DNA of 64,000 nucleotides from the NCBI GenBank assembly GCA_933228675.1, contig OW121744.1, positions 101,083,622 through 101,147,621 on the forward strand. Reading direction: 5' to 3'. The translations under genes were made by a program, and so were the position numbers. The notes beneath the pieces were generated by a model. The model made no database searches, was not told where the DNA came from, and worked only from the letters and a program-made list of their open reading frames with translations. Shown one piece after another: positions 50,436 to 62,942 of the stretch; position 1 is the stretch's first letter; each line of letters starts with the position of its first letter. Source of the stretch: Stomorhina lunata (lineage: Eukaryota; Arthropoda; Insecta; Diptera; Rhiniidae).

Positions 50436-52519
50436 ATTAAAATCGGTTGGTATTTGTCCGAAACTAGCTCTTGTTGATGCTTCGTGGCTAACAAATGATA
50501 GGATTGATTATATCACTATCGGAAGTTATAATAAATTATCGCATGAAAATGTCGAATTTTTGGCCAACATGAACTTTTCGTTAGTACATCAAAATTTTCT
50601 GATACATATATTTTTAAAAACTGCTAATCTTGACTATTTGAACGAAAGTTAGCAGATTTGGGATTTCATACAAATAAAAATCAATTCTAGTAATTTTCTT
50701 ACAAAATAATTTTATTTTTATCTCCTAAAGTTAGGCAACACAATTTTATAAGAAGCCTTATTCATTTCGAAGCGTATCAAATGAAGGTAGTTTTTCCTTT
50801 ATTAAGTGTTGTTGGAGTAGGTCCATTATTAAAAATATTCAAAATTCACTCAAAAGAATAAATATTTTAAGTTATTTTATTTCCTGCTTTAAACTTTTAA
50901 TCATTTTAATAATGATAACTTTTTTCCACTTTAATTTTCGTTTTAAAACAATTAATATTTTTTTCACACTCTCCATATCTCTCTTTTTCTCCACTTCGTT
51001 TATCATTTATTTAATTTATAATCAATTATAGAATAAGTGTGAGTGGATCTGAGGCTGGAGTTAGTATATGAACGCTAGTGTATGAGTGTGAATGCGGTTG
51101 CATGAAACCGAATAAAATCCTTGGCAAAACGTTTGTATCATAGTTTTGTATTTTACTTTTTTTTTCTTCTTCTTCATTTTATTATTGTTTAAAAAACTCA
51201 TTTTGACATTTTAATTAAAAACCATACTATTGACACTAGAAGAAGCATTTGTTCGCGCTTCGGGTACGTAAATCCTTATTTTTATCCTCCACATTCACTT
51301 TATAGAAGTGTTTTCATTTTCGATGAATTTTTATTTTGTTCCTGCTCGAGAGTATTTATTCCATGTGATTTTATCCTTTTCCGTATTGAGAAGTCTGTCG
51401 TATTGAAAATGTTCTGAAATGGTTTTAAGCAAAATAACAATCGAGCAAAAGAAAACCGGGAAAATGGGCATAAAGCAGCTAAAGAAGAAACATATGAAGA
51501 GTCGGGGGAAGTGGGAGACCTTTTAGTTAAATTGAATTTGTTGTCATTAACTTGATTCACTTAAAATCGTTTTGCCGTTGTTGGTTTAATAAAAGTACAT
51601 AAACTGAAATTTATCGTTATTTTAAAATTGTTTTTTATGTATGTGTGTGTCTTGATACTTAAACTAAGACATTCATATACATATAATAGTAAAATTATTG
51701 TATTTCCTGTTTCTCTATCTCATCTCTGTGTTGGTATTATTGTGTTGGTGTTATTGTCATTCTTATTTTGGTGTTTATATATTCTTCTAACTGTCATTAG
51801 ATATTGAGTAACAGTCATACGAAAAAATACAACAACAACAAAATGGGTGATAAAAATTCTTGACAAGCACATAAACATATATTTACACTTAATACTCCAA
51901 CACTTTTGACAAATACATAAATATACATACATATTTATATTTTTATATACAATACATGCATAACTCGGAAACGTTTAGATTATGGGTTTAAAAAGTCTTA
52001 AAGTTTTCAAATATTTTCAAAAGAAGATGACATTAATATAAAAAATTATCCATAATCATTTCTTATTTTTTTATTCTTAAGACCAAGTCTCATCATTGAG
52101 ATTAAAAGTGCCTTAAAATACCTACAGTCTAAAGTAAAATAAAATATTTTATGGCTTATAGCCGTTTAAAGAAGTTGTTTCTTCAAGAAAACTAGAATTT
52201 AATGAATGCTTAAGTTTTTCGTTTATATTTTGCCATAAAATCGAAAATTATTTTAACATTCATAAATATTAAAATTGCTTTTGAGAACTAAAGCTATATG
52301 CCAAAATTTGCATAAAACAAATTACTTCCTTTAAAATATTTTAATATAACATATAAAAAATACGAAAAAAAACCTAAATAAATATTTCTATTTTTGTAAA
52401 ATACTAAATTTTTAGGAAAAATGAGAAGAAACCCATACGCTACATAGATTTCGGGCTAGATAATACCCAAATCACTTAAAAGTACCAAAAGGGTTATGAA
52501 AAATATTTCACAAATTTCT
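50436..52519. other. Unique AT-rich intron sequence
   Basis: About 2 kb with no exon or element recognised. A TGTGTG run near 51641-51652 and ATACATAC words near 51925 are the only simple repeats. Confidence 0.5.
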
Positions 52520-55230
52520 CATTTAAGAAATTTTTTTGATATAAATTTTCTTAAAAATAATTATTTCTTATCAAATTTTTCTGTGAAAAATTTTTCGATA
52601 TAAAACATTTTTCAAAAAAAAAAAAACAAAATTTTTCTATAGAAATTTTTTTTGTTCAGTACAAAAATTTGTCCGTAAGCAATTTTTGGGTACTAATACT
52701 AATTTTTCTAGCGAAAATTTTTCGTTAGAAAATTTTCTATGGAAAATTTTTCGTTACAAAAAATGTTTCTATAAATAATTTTTCGTTATCAAAATTTTTT
52801 ATAGAACATTTTTCGTTATCAAAAATTTTTCTTTAGAAAATTTTTCGTTCAAAAAACATTTCTATAGAAAATTTTTCGTTAAAAAACTTCTAACAAAATT
52901 TCTTAAAATTTCTATAGAACAATTTTTTAAAAAAATTTCGATAGAAAAATAATTTGCACCGATAAATTTTTTGTAGCGAAAAATTTTCTATAGAAAAATA
53001 ATTTGTAACTATAAATTTTCATAGAAAAATTTTTTGTAGCAAAAAATTTTCTACAAAAAAAAATTTTTTGTAACAAAAAATTTTCTATAGAAAAATTTTT
53101 ATGCCGAAAAATTTCTATAGAAAATTTTTTATAACGAAAAATTTTCTATAGAAAATTTTTTATAACGAAAAATTTCTATAGAAAATTTTTTATAACGAAA
53201 AATTTTCTATAGAAAATTTTTTATAACGAAAAATTTTCTATAGAAAATTTTTTATAACGAAAAATTTTCTATAGAAAATTTTTTATAACGAAAAATTTTC
53301 TATAGAAAATTTTTTATAACGAAAAATTTTCTATAGAAAATTTTTTATAACGAAAAATTTTCTATAGAAAATTTTTTATAACGAAAAATTTTCTATAGAA
53401 AATTTTTTATAACGAAAAATTTTCTATAGAAAATTTTTTATAACGAAAAATTTTCTATAGAAAATTTTTTATAACGAAAAATTTTCTATAGAAAATTTTT
53501 TATAACGAAAAATTTTCTATAGAAAATTTTTTATGACGAAAAATTTTCTATAGAAAATTTTTTATAACCAAAAATTTTCTATAGAAAATTTTTTATAACG
53601 AAAAATTTTCTATAGAAAATTTTTTATAACGAAAAATTTTCTATAGAAAATTTTTTATAACGAAAAATTTTCTATAGAAAATTTTTTATAACGAAAAATT
53701 TTCTATAGAAAATTTTTTATAACGAAAAATTTTCTATATACAATTTTTTATAACGAAAAATTTTCTATATACAATTTTTTATAACGAAAAATTTTCTATA
53801 TACAATTTTTTATAACGAAAATTTTTCTATATACAATTTTTTATAACGAAAATTTTTCTATAGAAAATTTTTTATAACGAAAAATTTTCTATAGAAAATT
53901 TTTTATAACGAAAAATTTTCTATAGAAAATTTTTTATAACGAAAAATTTTCTATAGAAAATTTTTTATAACGAAAAATTTTCTAATGAAAATTTTTTATA
54001 ACGAAAAATTTTCTAATGAAAATTTTTTATAACGAAAAATTTTCTAATGAAATTTTTTATAACGAAAAATTTTCTATAGAAAATTTTTTATAACGAAAAA
54101 TTTTCTATAGAAAATTTTTTATAACGAAAAATTTTCTATAGAAAATTTTTTATAACGAAAAATTTTCTATAGAAAATTTTTTATAACGAAAAATTTTCTA
54201 TAGAAAATTTTTTATAACGAAAAATTTTCTATAGAAAATTTTTTATAACGAAAAATTTTCTATAGAAAATTTTTTATAACGAAAAATTTTCTATAGAAAA
54301 TTTTTTATAACGAAAAATTTTCTATAGAAAATTTTTTATAACGAAACATTTTCTATAGAAAATTTTTTATAACGAAAAATTTTCTATAGAAATTTTTTTA
54401 TAACGAAAAATTTTCTATAGAAAATTTTTTATAACGAAAAATTTTCTATAGAAAAATTTTTATAACGAAAAATTTTCTATAGAAAATTTTTTATAACGAA
54501 AAATTTTCTATAGAAATTTTTTTATAACGAAAAATTTTCTATAGAAAATTTTTTGTAACGAAAAATTGTCTATAGAAAATTTTTTTATAACGAAAAAGTT
54601 TCTAAAGAAAATTTTTTATAACGAAAAATTTCCTATAAAAAATTTTTTATAACGAAAAATTTTCTAAAGAAAAATTTTTATAACGAAAAATTTTTTATAA
54701 CGAAAAATTTTCTATAGAAAATTTTTTATAACGAAAAATTTTCTATAGAAAATTTTTAATAACGAACAATTTTCTATAGAAAATTTTTTATAACGAAAAC
54801 TTTTCTATAGAAAATTTTTTATAACGAAAACTTTTCTATAGAAAATTTTTTATAACGAAAACTTTTCTATAGAAATTTTCTATAGAAAATTTTTCATTAT
54901 AAAAAATTTTCTATAGAATTTTCTATAGAAAATTTTTCGTTATAAAAAATTTTCTATAGAAAATTTTTCGTTATAAAAAATATAACGAAAAATTTTCTAT
55001 AGAAAATTCTATAGAAAATTTTTTATAATGAAAAATTTTCTATAGAAAAATTTTTATAACGAAAAATTTTCTATAGAAAAAATTTTAAAACGAAAAATTT
55101 TCTATAGAAAAAATTTTAAAACGAAAAATTTTCTATAGAAAAAATTTTAAAACGAAAAATTTTCTATAGGTAAATTTTTATAACGAAAAATGTTCAATAG
55201 AAAAATTTTGTTAAAGGAAAATTTTTAGTG
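52520..55230. repeat. 31-bp satellite, TTTTTTATAACGAAAAA spacer, with polarity switches
   Basis: Core 53080-54860 is about 58 nearly identical 31-bp units of TTTTCTATAGAAAA plus TTTTTTATAACGAAAAA. Variants form runs of neighbours (CTATATACAATTT at 53730-53840; CTAATGAAAAT at 53980-54050), as expected from local duplication. At the left edge (about 52690-52900) and inside at 54885-54985 the spacer is reversed (TTTTCGTTATAAAAAA), while the box keeps its sequence because it is palindromic. Right edge units carry AAATTTTAAAACG. Confidence 0.97.
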
Positions 55231-56184
55231 GAAAATTTTTTAAAACAATTTAAAAAAAATGTTTCCATAAAAAAATATAATTTAGTTTTAATTTTGTTAA
55301 ATTTAAAACTAAAACTTTTCTGCACTATCTAATAGCCAAAAAGAATGTTGCCAAACGAAAATTGTTTTTGAATTTTCCAATTTTATTTTTTCTCACTTTT
55401 TTAAAAAATAAAAGAGAAATAAAAAAGCAACGAGTTACCATTGCGTGTAGCCAAACAATTAGAAAAGTTTTGTGGCCTAGTTTCCGTTTCCTTTTTAACT
55501 TTATAGAAAAACGGTTAAATGTGTTAGTTCTCATTTCCCCCTCTCTCTATCTGCCACAATTAGTTACTCTTTAGTAGCAGATACAAAGGATATATAAAAT
55601 TTATAAATGCACTAATACTGCCACCTTTTGAGGGTGGGAAACGTAGAGTTGAACATTCATTTGGTTGTTAGTATCGTTTATAGAATAAAATAACAGCAAA
55701 AAAGTGCAACAATAAAAAAAAGCTAATAACAAGAAAAAACAATTACAGCAAATTAATAACAACAATAGTGACCATTTGTGCAGCAAAAAAAAAGTTATAG
55801 AAAAAAAGCACCAGAGACAAAGAAAAAAAGCACCGGAGAATGATATAAAAAGGAATACAAATAAAAATAAAAAAAAAACTATTTTTTCCTGTTCTGTTAG
55901 AAAATTACTTGTTTTTTGTTGTAGTCGTCGATGATGATGTTGTTTTTATATCATTTTTATTTGATGTTGTTTTTTTTTTGCTATTTCGTTATTGTGATCA
56001 CACATACATCAAACAATTGTTATTCATTGGCAATTTTGTGTTATCTAAAAAATGGCAGGGGAGTAAAGGAATGAAATTATAATAAATAGAATTTTTATGA
56101 AAATGTTTTTACAAAAGTCCATTATAATTTTTAAACTATTATAAAAAATTAAATTAATTGGTCGTTAAAGTATCTTTTTGAAAT
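55231..56184. other. Unique intron sequence
   Basis: A CAA/AAC-rich stretch (55690-55860) and a TGTTGTTTTT stretch (55930-55980). No exon recognised. Confidence 0.5.
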
Positions 56185-57925
56185 ATTTTCTATAAATATA
56201 GGCACTTTTTGAAAAATTTCCTATAAAAATAAGACATTTTTGAAACTTTTTCTATAAAAATAAGAAATTTTTGAAAAGTTTCCCATAAAAATAGGAAATT
56301 TTTGAAAAATTTTCCATAAAAATAGGAAATTTTTGAAAAATTTCCCATAAAAACAGGAAATTTTTGAAAAATTTCCCATAAAAATAGGAAATTTTTGAAA
56401 AATTTCCTATAAAACTAGCAAATTTTTTAAAGATAAAAATAGGAGTTCTTTTTTTTAAATTTCCTATAAAAATAGGAAATTTTTGAAAAATTTCCTATAA
56501 AAATAGGAAATTTTTGAAAAATTTCCTATAAAAATAGGAAATTTTTGAAAAATTTCCTATAAAAATAGGAAATTTTTGAAAATTTTCCTATAAAAATAGG
56601 AAATTTTTGAAAATTTTCCTATAAAAATAGGAAATTTTTGAAAAATTTCCTATAAAAATAGGAAATTTTTGAAAATTTCCAATAAAAATAGGAAATTTTT
56701 GAAAAATTTCCTATAAAAATAGGAAATTTTTGAAAAATTGCCTATAAAAATAGGAAATTTTTGAAAAATTACCTATAAAAATAGGAAATTTTTGAAAAAT
56801 TTCCTATAAAAATAGGAAATTTTTGAAAAATTTCCCATAAAAGTAGGAAATTTTTGAAAAATTTCCTATAAAAATAGGAAATTTTTGAAAAATTTCCTAT
56901 AAAAATAGGAAATTTTTGAAAAATTTCCTATAAAAATAGGAAATTTTTGAAAAATTTCCTATAAAAATAGGAAATTTTTGAAAAATTTCCTATAAAAATA
57001 GGAAATTTTTGAAAAATTTCCTATAAAAATAGGAAATTTTTGAAAAATTTCCTATAAAAATAGGAAATTTTTGAAAAATTTCCTATAAAAATAGGAAATT
57101 TTTGAAAAATTTCCTATAAAAATAGGAAATTTTTGAAAAATTTCCTATAAAAATAGGAAATTTTTGAAAAATTTCCTATAAAAATAGGAAATTTTTGAAA
57201 AATTTCCTATAAAAATAGGAAATTTTTGAAAAATTTCCTATAAAAATAGGAAATTTTTGAAAAATTTCCTATAAAAATAGGAAATTTTTGAAAAATTTCC
57301 TATAAAAATAGGAAATTTTTGAAAAATTTCCTATAAAAATAGGAAATTTTTGAAAAATTTCCTATAAAAATAGGAAATTTTTGAAAAATTTCCTATAAAA
57401 ATAGGAAATTTTTGAAAAATTTCCTATAAAAATAGGAAATTTTTGAAAAATTTCCTATAAAAATAGGAAATTTTTGAAAAATTTCCTATAAAAATAGGAA
57501 ATTTTTGAAAAATTTCCTATAAAAATAGGAAATTTTTGAAAAATTTCCTATAAAAATAGGAAATTTTTCAAAAATTTCCTATAAAAATAGGAAATTTTTG
57601 AAAAATTTCCTATAAAAATAGGAAATTTTTCAAAAATTTCCTATAAAAAGAGGAAATTTTTGAAAAATTTCCTATAAAAATAGGAAATTTTTGAAAAATT
57701 TCCTATAAAAATAGGAAATTTTTGGAAAATTTCCTATAAAAATAGGAAATTTTTGAAAAATTTCCTATAAAAATGAGAAATGTTTGAAAAATTTCCTATA
57801 AAAATAAGAAATTTTTGAAAAAATTTCTGTTAAAAAAAGAAATTTTTGAAAAATTTCCTATAAAAAATTAAAAAAAAAGAAATTTTTGAAAAATTTCCTA
57901 TTTCATATAAAAATAAAAAATTTGT
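56185..57925. repeat. 31-bp satellite with CCTATAAAAATAGG hairpin core
   Basis: About 55 units of 31 bp, each with the inverted repeat TTTCCTAT-AAAA-ATAGGAAA and a TTTTTGAAAA linker. Copies are almost identical from about 56800 to 57550. Left and right edges decay (TTTCCCATAAAAATAGG; TTTCTGTTAAAAAAAG). A-tracts (AAAAATTT, AAAAA, AAATTTTT) recur at roughly 10-11 bp, three per unit. Confidence 0.97.
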
Positions 57926-58839
57926 GAAATGAATTCCTTTAATTCTCTGCCTCTAAGTTTTTTTTTATAAATAATATTGTTGATTTTCTATTCAAAGGCT
58001 GTTTTTTGTTTATTTGTATTTAGTTTTCTGTGTGAATATTTATTCTATTTCCCTCTCTATCTCTCCTTTTACACTTGTCTTTGTTGGAAAATTGTTTATT
58101 TGTTAAAGTTTGGTTTATGTATTTGTAAGGACTATAAATTGCAGTTTTAAATGATTTTTTTTTGTGGCTGTTGTTCCTTTTATAAGTAAATTTCTGTTTT
58201 TTTCGTTTTTCCAATTTTCAGTGTATAACAATAGTGTAAAATATACTTTAACATTTGTTGGGTTTCTCTTTATTCATATTTTATTGATGTTGAATTTGTA
58301 TTAGAAGTTGTGTGTAAAACACCTGCAGTTGTCAGTGGAAGGACTCATATAGAAATTAGCCAATATTGACATGGTTCTTCTCGGTAAGACGGCCAGCTTC
58401 AAGCAAAAACTTCATTTCAAAATCCCTAGACGATTCTTCATTTTCGAACTACTGGGCTTTCTCTTCCAATTGTATCCTTGTTTAAATGTGTTGGTTTTCT
58501 TGTGCATTTACTCTACATTTCTAATTTTCAAATCAATATTGAAATTAATCAACAACAAGGTTTTCATTTACATTGTATAACATTGTTTTCATAACAATGC
58601 AAAATTTATTTATGAATGATTCTATCATGAGTCTTTGCAATGACTATACAATCGACTGAGGTAAGGAAATATTTAATATTCGAAGATATAGAAGTGAAGA
58701 GGAAGCATTCTATAATATAATTAAATTTTATAAAAAATAAATAAAATTGAAGACAGAAATCAAAGAAATTTTATTTGAGGTTTTTGTTTATTTCTTAGTA
58801 GAAGTTTGAGACTATGTCTATTCAAAAAATTTGTACACG
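57926..58839. other. Unique intron sequence
   Basis: No exon recognised. The 69-codon frame at 58371-58580 has a hydrophobic stretch but no partner or motif. Confidence 0.5.
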
Positions 58840-61357
58840 TCTTAGCCATGTCTAAGTCTATCTCTAAGTCTATGTCTTAATCTATATCTGAGTCTATGCC
58901 TTAGTCTATGTCTTAGTCTATATCTTAGTCTATGTCTTAGTCTATGTCTCAGTCTATGTCTTAGTCTATGTCTTAGTCTATGTCTTAGTCTATGTTTTAG
59001 TCCATGTCTTAGTCTATGTCTTAGTCTATGTCTTAGTCTATTTCTTAGGCTATGTCTTAGTCTATGTCTTAGTCTATGTCTTAGTCTATGTCTTAGTCTA
59101 TGTCTTACTCAATGTCTTAGTCTATGTCTTAGTCTATGTCTTAGTATATATCTTCGTCTATGTCTTAGTCTTTGTCTTAGTCTATGTCTTAGTCTATGTC
59201 TATGTCTTAGTCTATGTCTTAGTCTATGTCTTAGTCTATGTCTTAGTCTATGTCTTAGTCTATGTCTTAGTGTATGTCTTAGTCTATGTCTTAGTCTATG
59301 TCTTAGTCTATGTCTTAGTCTATGTCTTAGTCTATGTCTTAGTCTATGTCTTAGTCTATGTCTTAGTCTATGTCTTAGTCTATGTCTTAGTCTATGTCTT
59401 AGTCTATGTCTTAGTCTATGTCTTAGTCTATGTCTTAGTCTATGTCTTAGTCTATGTCTTAGTCTATGTCTTAGTCTATGTCTTAGTCTATGTCTTAGTC
59501 TATGTCTTAGTCTATGTCTTAGTCTATGTCTTAGTCTATGTCTTAGTCTATGTCTTAGTCTATGTCTTAGTCTATGTCTTAGTCTATGTCTTAGTCTATG
59601 TCTTAGTCTATGTCTTAGTCTATGTCTTAGTCTATGTCTTAGTCTATGTCTTAGTCTATGTCTTAGTCTATGTCTTAGTCTATGTCTTAGTCTATGTCTT
59701 AGTCTATGTCTATGTCTTAGTCTATGTCTTAGTCTATGTCTTAGTCTATATCTTCGTCTATGTCTTAGTCTTTGTCTTAGTCTATGTCTCAGTTTATGTC
59801 TTAGTCTATGTCTTAGTCTATGTCTTAGTCTATGTCTTAGTCTATGTCTTAGTCTATGTCTTAGTCTATGTCTTAGTCTATGTCTTAGTCTATGTCTTAG
59901 TCTATGTCTTAGTCTATGTCTTAGTCTATGTCTTAGTCTATGTCTTAGTCTATGTCTTAGTCTATGTCTTAGTCTATGTCTTAGTCTATGTCTCAGTTTA
60001 TGTCTTAGTCTATGTCTTAGTCTATGTCTTAGTCTATGTCTTAGTCTATGTCTTAGTCTATGTCTTAGTCTATGTCTTAGTCTATGTCTTAGTCAATGTC
60101 TTAGTCTATGTCTTAGTCTATGTCTTAGTCTATGTCTTAGTCTATGTCTTAGTCTATGTCTTAGTCTATGTCTTAGTCTATGTCTTAGTCTATGTCTTAG
60201 TCTATGTCTTAGTCTATGTCTTAGTCTATGTCTTAGTATATGTCTTAGTCTATGTCTTAGTCTATGTCTTAGTCTATGTCTTAGTCTATGTCTTAGTCTA
60301 TGTCTTAGTCTATGTCTTAGTCTATGTCTTAGTCTATGTCTTAGTCTATGTCTTAGTCTATGTCTTAGTCTATGTCTTAGTCTATGTCTTAGTCTATGTC
60401 TTAGTCTATGTCTTAGTCTATGTCTTAGTCTATGTCTTAGTCTATGTCTTAGTCTATGTCTTAGTCTATGTCTTTGTCTATGTCTTAGTCTATGTCTTAG
60501 TCTATGTCTTAGTCTATGTCTTAGTCTATGTCTTAGTCTATGTCTTAGTCTATGTCTTAGTCTATGTCTTAGTCTATGTCTTAGTCTATGTCTTAGTCTA
60601 TGTCTTAGTCTATGTCTTAGTCTATGTCTTAGTCTATGTCTTAGTCTTTGGCTTAGTATATGTCTTAGTCTTTGTCTTAGTCTATGTCTTAGTCTATGTC
60701 TATGTCTTAGTCTATGTCTTAGTCCATGTCTTAGTCTATGTCTTAGTCTATATCTTCGTCTATGTCTTAGTCTTTGTCTTAGTCTATGTCTTAGTCTATG
60801 TCTTAGTCTATGTCTTAGTCTATGTCTTAGTCTATGTCTCAGTTTATGTCTTAGTCTATGTCTTAGTCTATGTCTTAGTCTATGTCTTAGTCTATGTCTT
60901 AGTATATGTCTTAGTATATGTCTTAGTCTATTTTTTAGTCTATTTCTTAGTCTATGTCTTAGTCTATGTCTTAGTCTATGTCTTGGTCTCTGTATTAGTC
61001 TTTGTCTTAATCTATGTCTTAGTCTATGTCTTAGTCTATGTCTTAGTCTATGTCTTAGTCTATGTCTTAGTCTATATCTTCGTCTATGTCTTAGTCTATG
61101 TCTTAGTCTTTGTCTCAGTCTATGTCTTAGTCTATGTCTTAGTCTATGTCTTAGTCTATGTCTTAGTATATGTCTTAGTATATGTCTTAGTCTATGTCTT
61201 AGTCTATGTCTTAGTCTATGTCTTAGTATGTGTCTTAGTATATGTCTTAGTCTATTTCTTAGTCTATGTCTTAGTCTATGTCTTAGTCTATGTCTTAGTC
61301 TATGTCTTAGTATATGTCTTAGTATATGTCTTAGTCTATTTCTTAGTCTATGTCTTA
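58840..61357. repeat. 12-bp satellite array, TATGTCTTAGTC (inverted relative to 5400-7612)
   Basis: About 208 units of TATGTCTTAGTC, the exact reverse complement of the satellite at 5400-7612. Because 12 is a multiple of 3 and the unit has no stop in two of the frames, it creates long spurious frames (VYVL on one strand, RHRL on the other). A variant group, TATATCTTCGTCTATGTC followed by TTAGTCTTTGTC, recurs near 59150, 59748, 60748 and 61074. An 18-bp unit (TATGTCTATGTCTTAGTC) recurs at about 59198, 59705 and 60697. Both show block duplication. Confidence 0.98.
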
Positions 61358-61687
61358 TAGCCTGTTTCACGATTTCGAGAGAAAATCTACTCGAATGAAA
61401 GTGAGTTACTCGAATTCGAATTAATTTTGGTTTCACTATTTCGAAGACTTTCGTTCGTTTTTATTCGAAAGCAAAATATCAAGTGATTCATTTTGACATT
61501 TGCTTTCGTATTGCTGGTAACTTGTTCGAAATAGTGAAACAGAAATTTCTATGAAAATACTTACGTTTTCTTTCGACTTGTTTTTCGACTTATCTTTCGC
61601 ATAAAATAAAGTTAGTGAAACGAAAAACTAATTTCTTTCGTATAGGATAAGAAAGAAAGCATTCTTTCGAGATCGTGGAACAGGCCA
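61358..61687. mobile_element. 330-bp MITE with TTA target duplication, inside the satellite
   Basis: Ends TAGCCTGTTTCACGATTTCG (left) and the complement of TGGCCTGTTCCACGATCTCG (right). It is flanked by TTA at 61355-61357 and 61688-61690, both belonging to the TATGTCTTAGTC satellite, so the exact empty site is visible. The interior is rich in TTTCGNNT words such as CTTTCGACTTG and has no coding capacity. The TTA duplication and GGCCTGTT ends fit a non-autonomous PIF/Harbinger-type element. Confidence 0.88.
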
Positions 61688-61880
61688 TTAGTCTATGTCT
61701 GAGTCTATGTCTTAGCCTATGTCTTAGTCTATGCCTTAGTCTATGTCTTAGTCTATGTTTTGGTCTATGTCTTGGTCTATGTCTGAGCCTGTGTCTTAGT
61801 CCACGCCTTAGTTTATGTCTTAGAGTGTCTCTTAGTCTAGTTTGTAGTCTATGGCTAATTTGATGTTTTATCTCATGAAG
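61688..61880. repeat. Right remnant of the 12-bp satellite beyond the MITE
   Basis: Continues the TATGTCTTAGTC array after the insertion but is clearly more mutated (TATGCCTTAGTC, TATGTTTTGGTC, GTGTCTTAGTCC). It fades out near 61880. Confidence 0.9.
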
Positions 61881-62629
61881 TCTTTGACTTAGTCTTAATA
61901 TTTGTATTTTATTTTGTACAATTAATTTTCTTTATTGTTCTTCAAATTTGTCCTCATCATTTAACATTTTCACCTCAATTTTCTTTTGTTAATATCTCAT
62001 TTTTTTTTGTTTATTTTGCACTAAATGTTGTTAAACTCCTGCATGCATAAATTATTTTCACATTTTAAATATTTTCTTTTAATTTCTTAGTCTTGTTTGA
62101 ATTTCTCAAACATCAAAAAGATTTTCATGAATGTCATCAATTTTAATTATTTTATCTTTTTCTGTTGATCTTAGAAGAAGTTGCATTCATTGTATGCATA
62201 ATGTGATGACTATTATTAACATATTTTGCCACATTTGGTAGATGCAACAGCAGAGGAAACAACAGCAACATTGAATATATTAAAAGATATTAGCACTTTT
62301 GTTTTTAAATCTGCATACATTCACATATACTATATATTTATGTATGTATGTGTGTGTGCTTTTATTTCTGTCTTAATCTGTGAGAGTTTGTTTGAGATGC
62401 AATAAAATAACAATTAAAACTTCCTGCTTTTTTTTTTGTTGAATTAAAGAAAAAAATGCTTTTATAAAAACTTTTTCATGTTAAACATTATTTAAAAAAG
62501 TTCATTATAAATAAATGAAATATTGTGTTGATTTTTTGCTAAATAAGTTTTTATTATAACATGAATTTTTCATAGAAATTCATTTATTTGTGGTAAAACA
62601 AGTTCATTTAATAGAGGTACTCATGATAG
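61881..62629. other. Unique intron sequence
   Basis: AT-rich. A short TATGTATG/TGTGTG run lies at 62338-62358. No exon recognised. Confidence 0.5.
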
Positions 62630-62745
62630 TATGGCTTGGTTTAAGTCCTAGTTCATGGCCTAGGCTAAGTTAATGTCTTGGTTTACGGATTAGTCCATGT
62701 CGTAGTATCTGTCAGTTTAATGACTTAGTCTATTTCTTAGTACTT
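62630..62745. repeat. Isolated decayed patch of the 12-bp satellite
   Basis: Words such as GGCTAAGTTAATGTCTTGG and GATTAGTCCATGTCGTAGTA are mutated TATGTCTTAGTC units about 750 bp away from the main array. Confidence 0.6.
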
Positions 62746-62942
62746 TATTTAATTGGGTAGTGGAAATATAAGTTTCTTGCAAGACATTTTTTCGAAGGGT
62801 AGATTTAGGCAACTATTGATATTTTGGATCGAAGTTTCTTTCTGTAATCTTCCTTCCTTCTTACTTTATCATACGTTATTTGAAATACACTATTTTCTTG
62901 GCTACGGCCTGCCCTACATTTTCATTCATTTTTCTGTAACAC

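Noticed and set aside
59270..61360. 696-codon frame of VYVL repeats on + and 447-codon RHRL frame on - (60093-61436)
   Set aside because: Both are produced by a stop-free 12-bp satellite whose length is a multiple of three. There is no start context, no unique sequence, and the frames end where a MITE interrupts the array.
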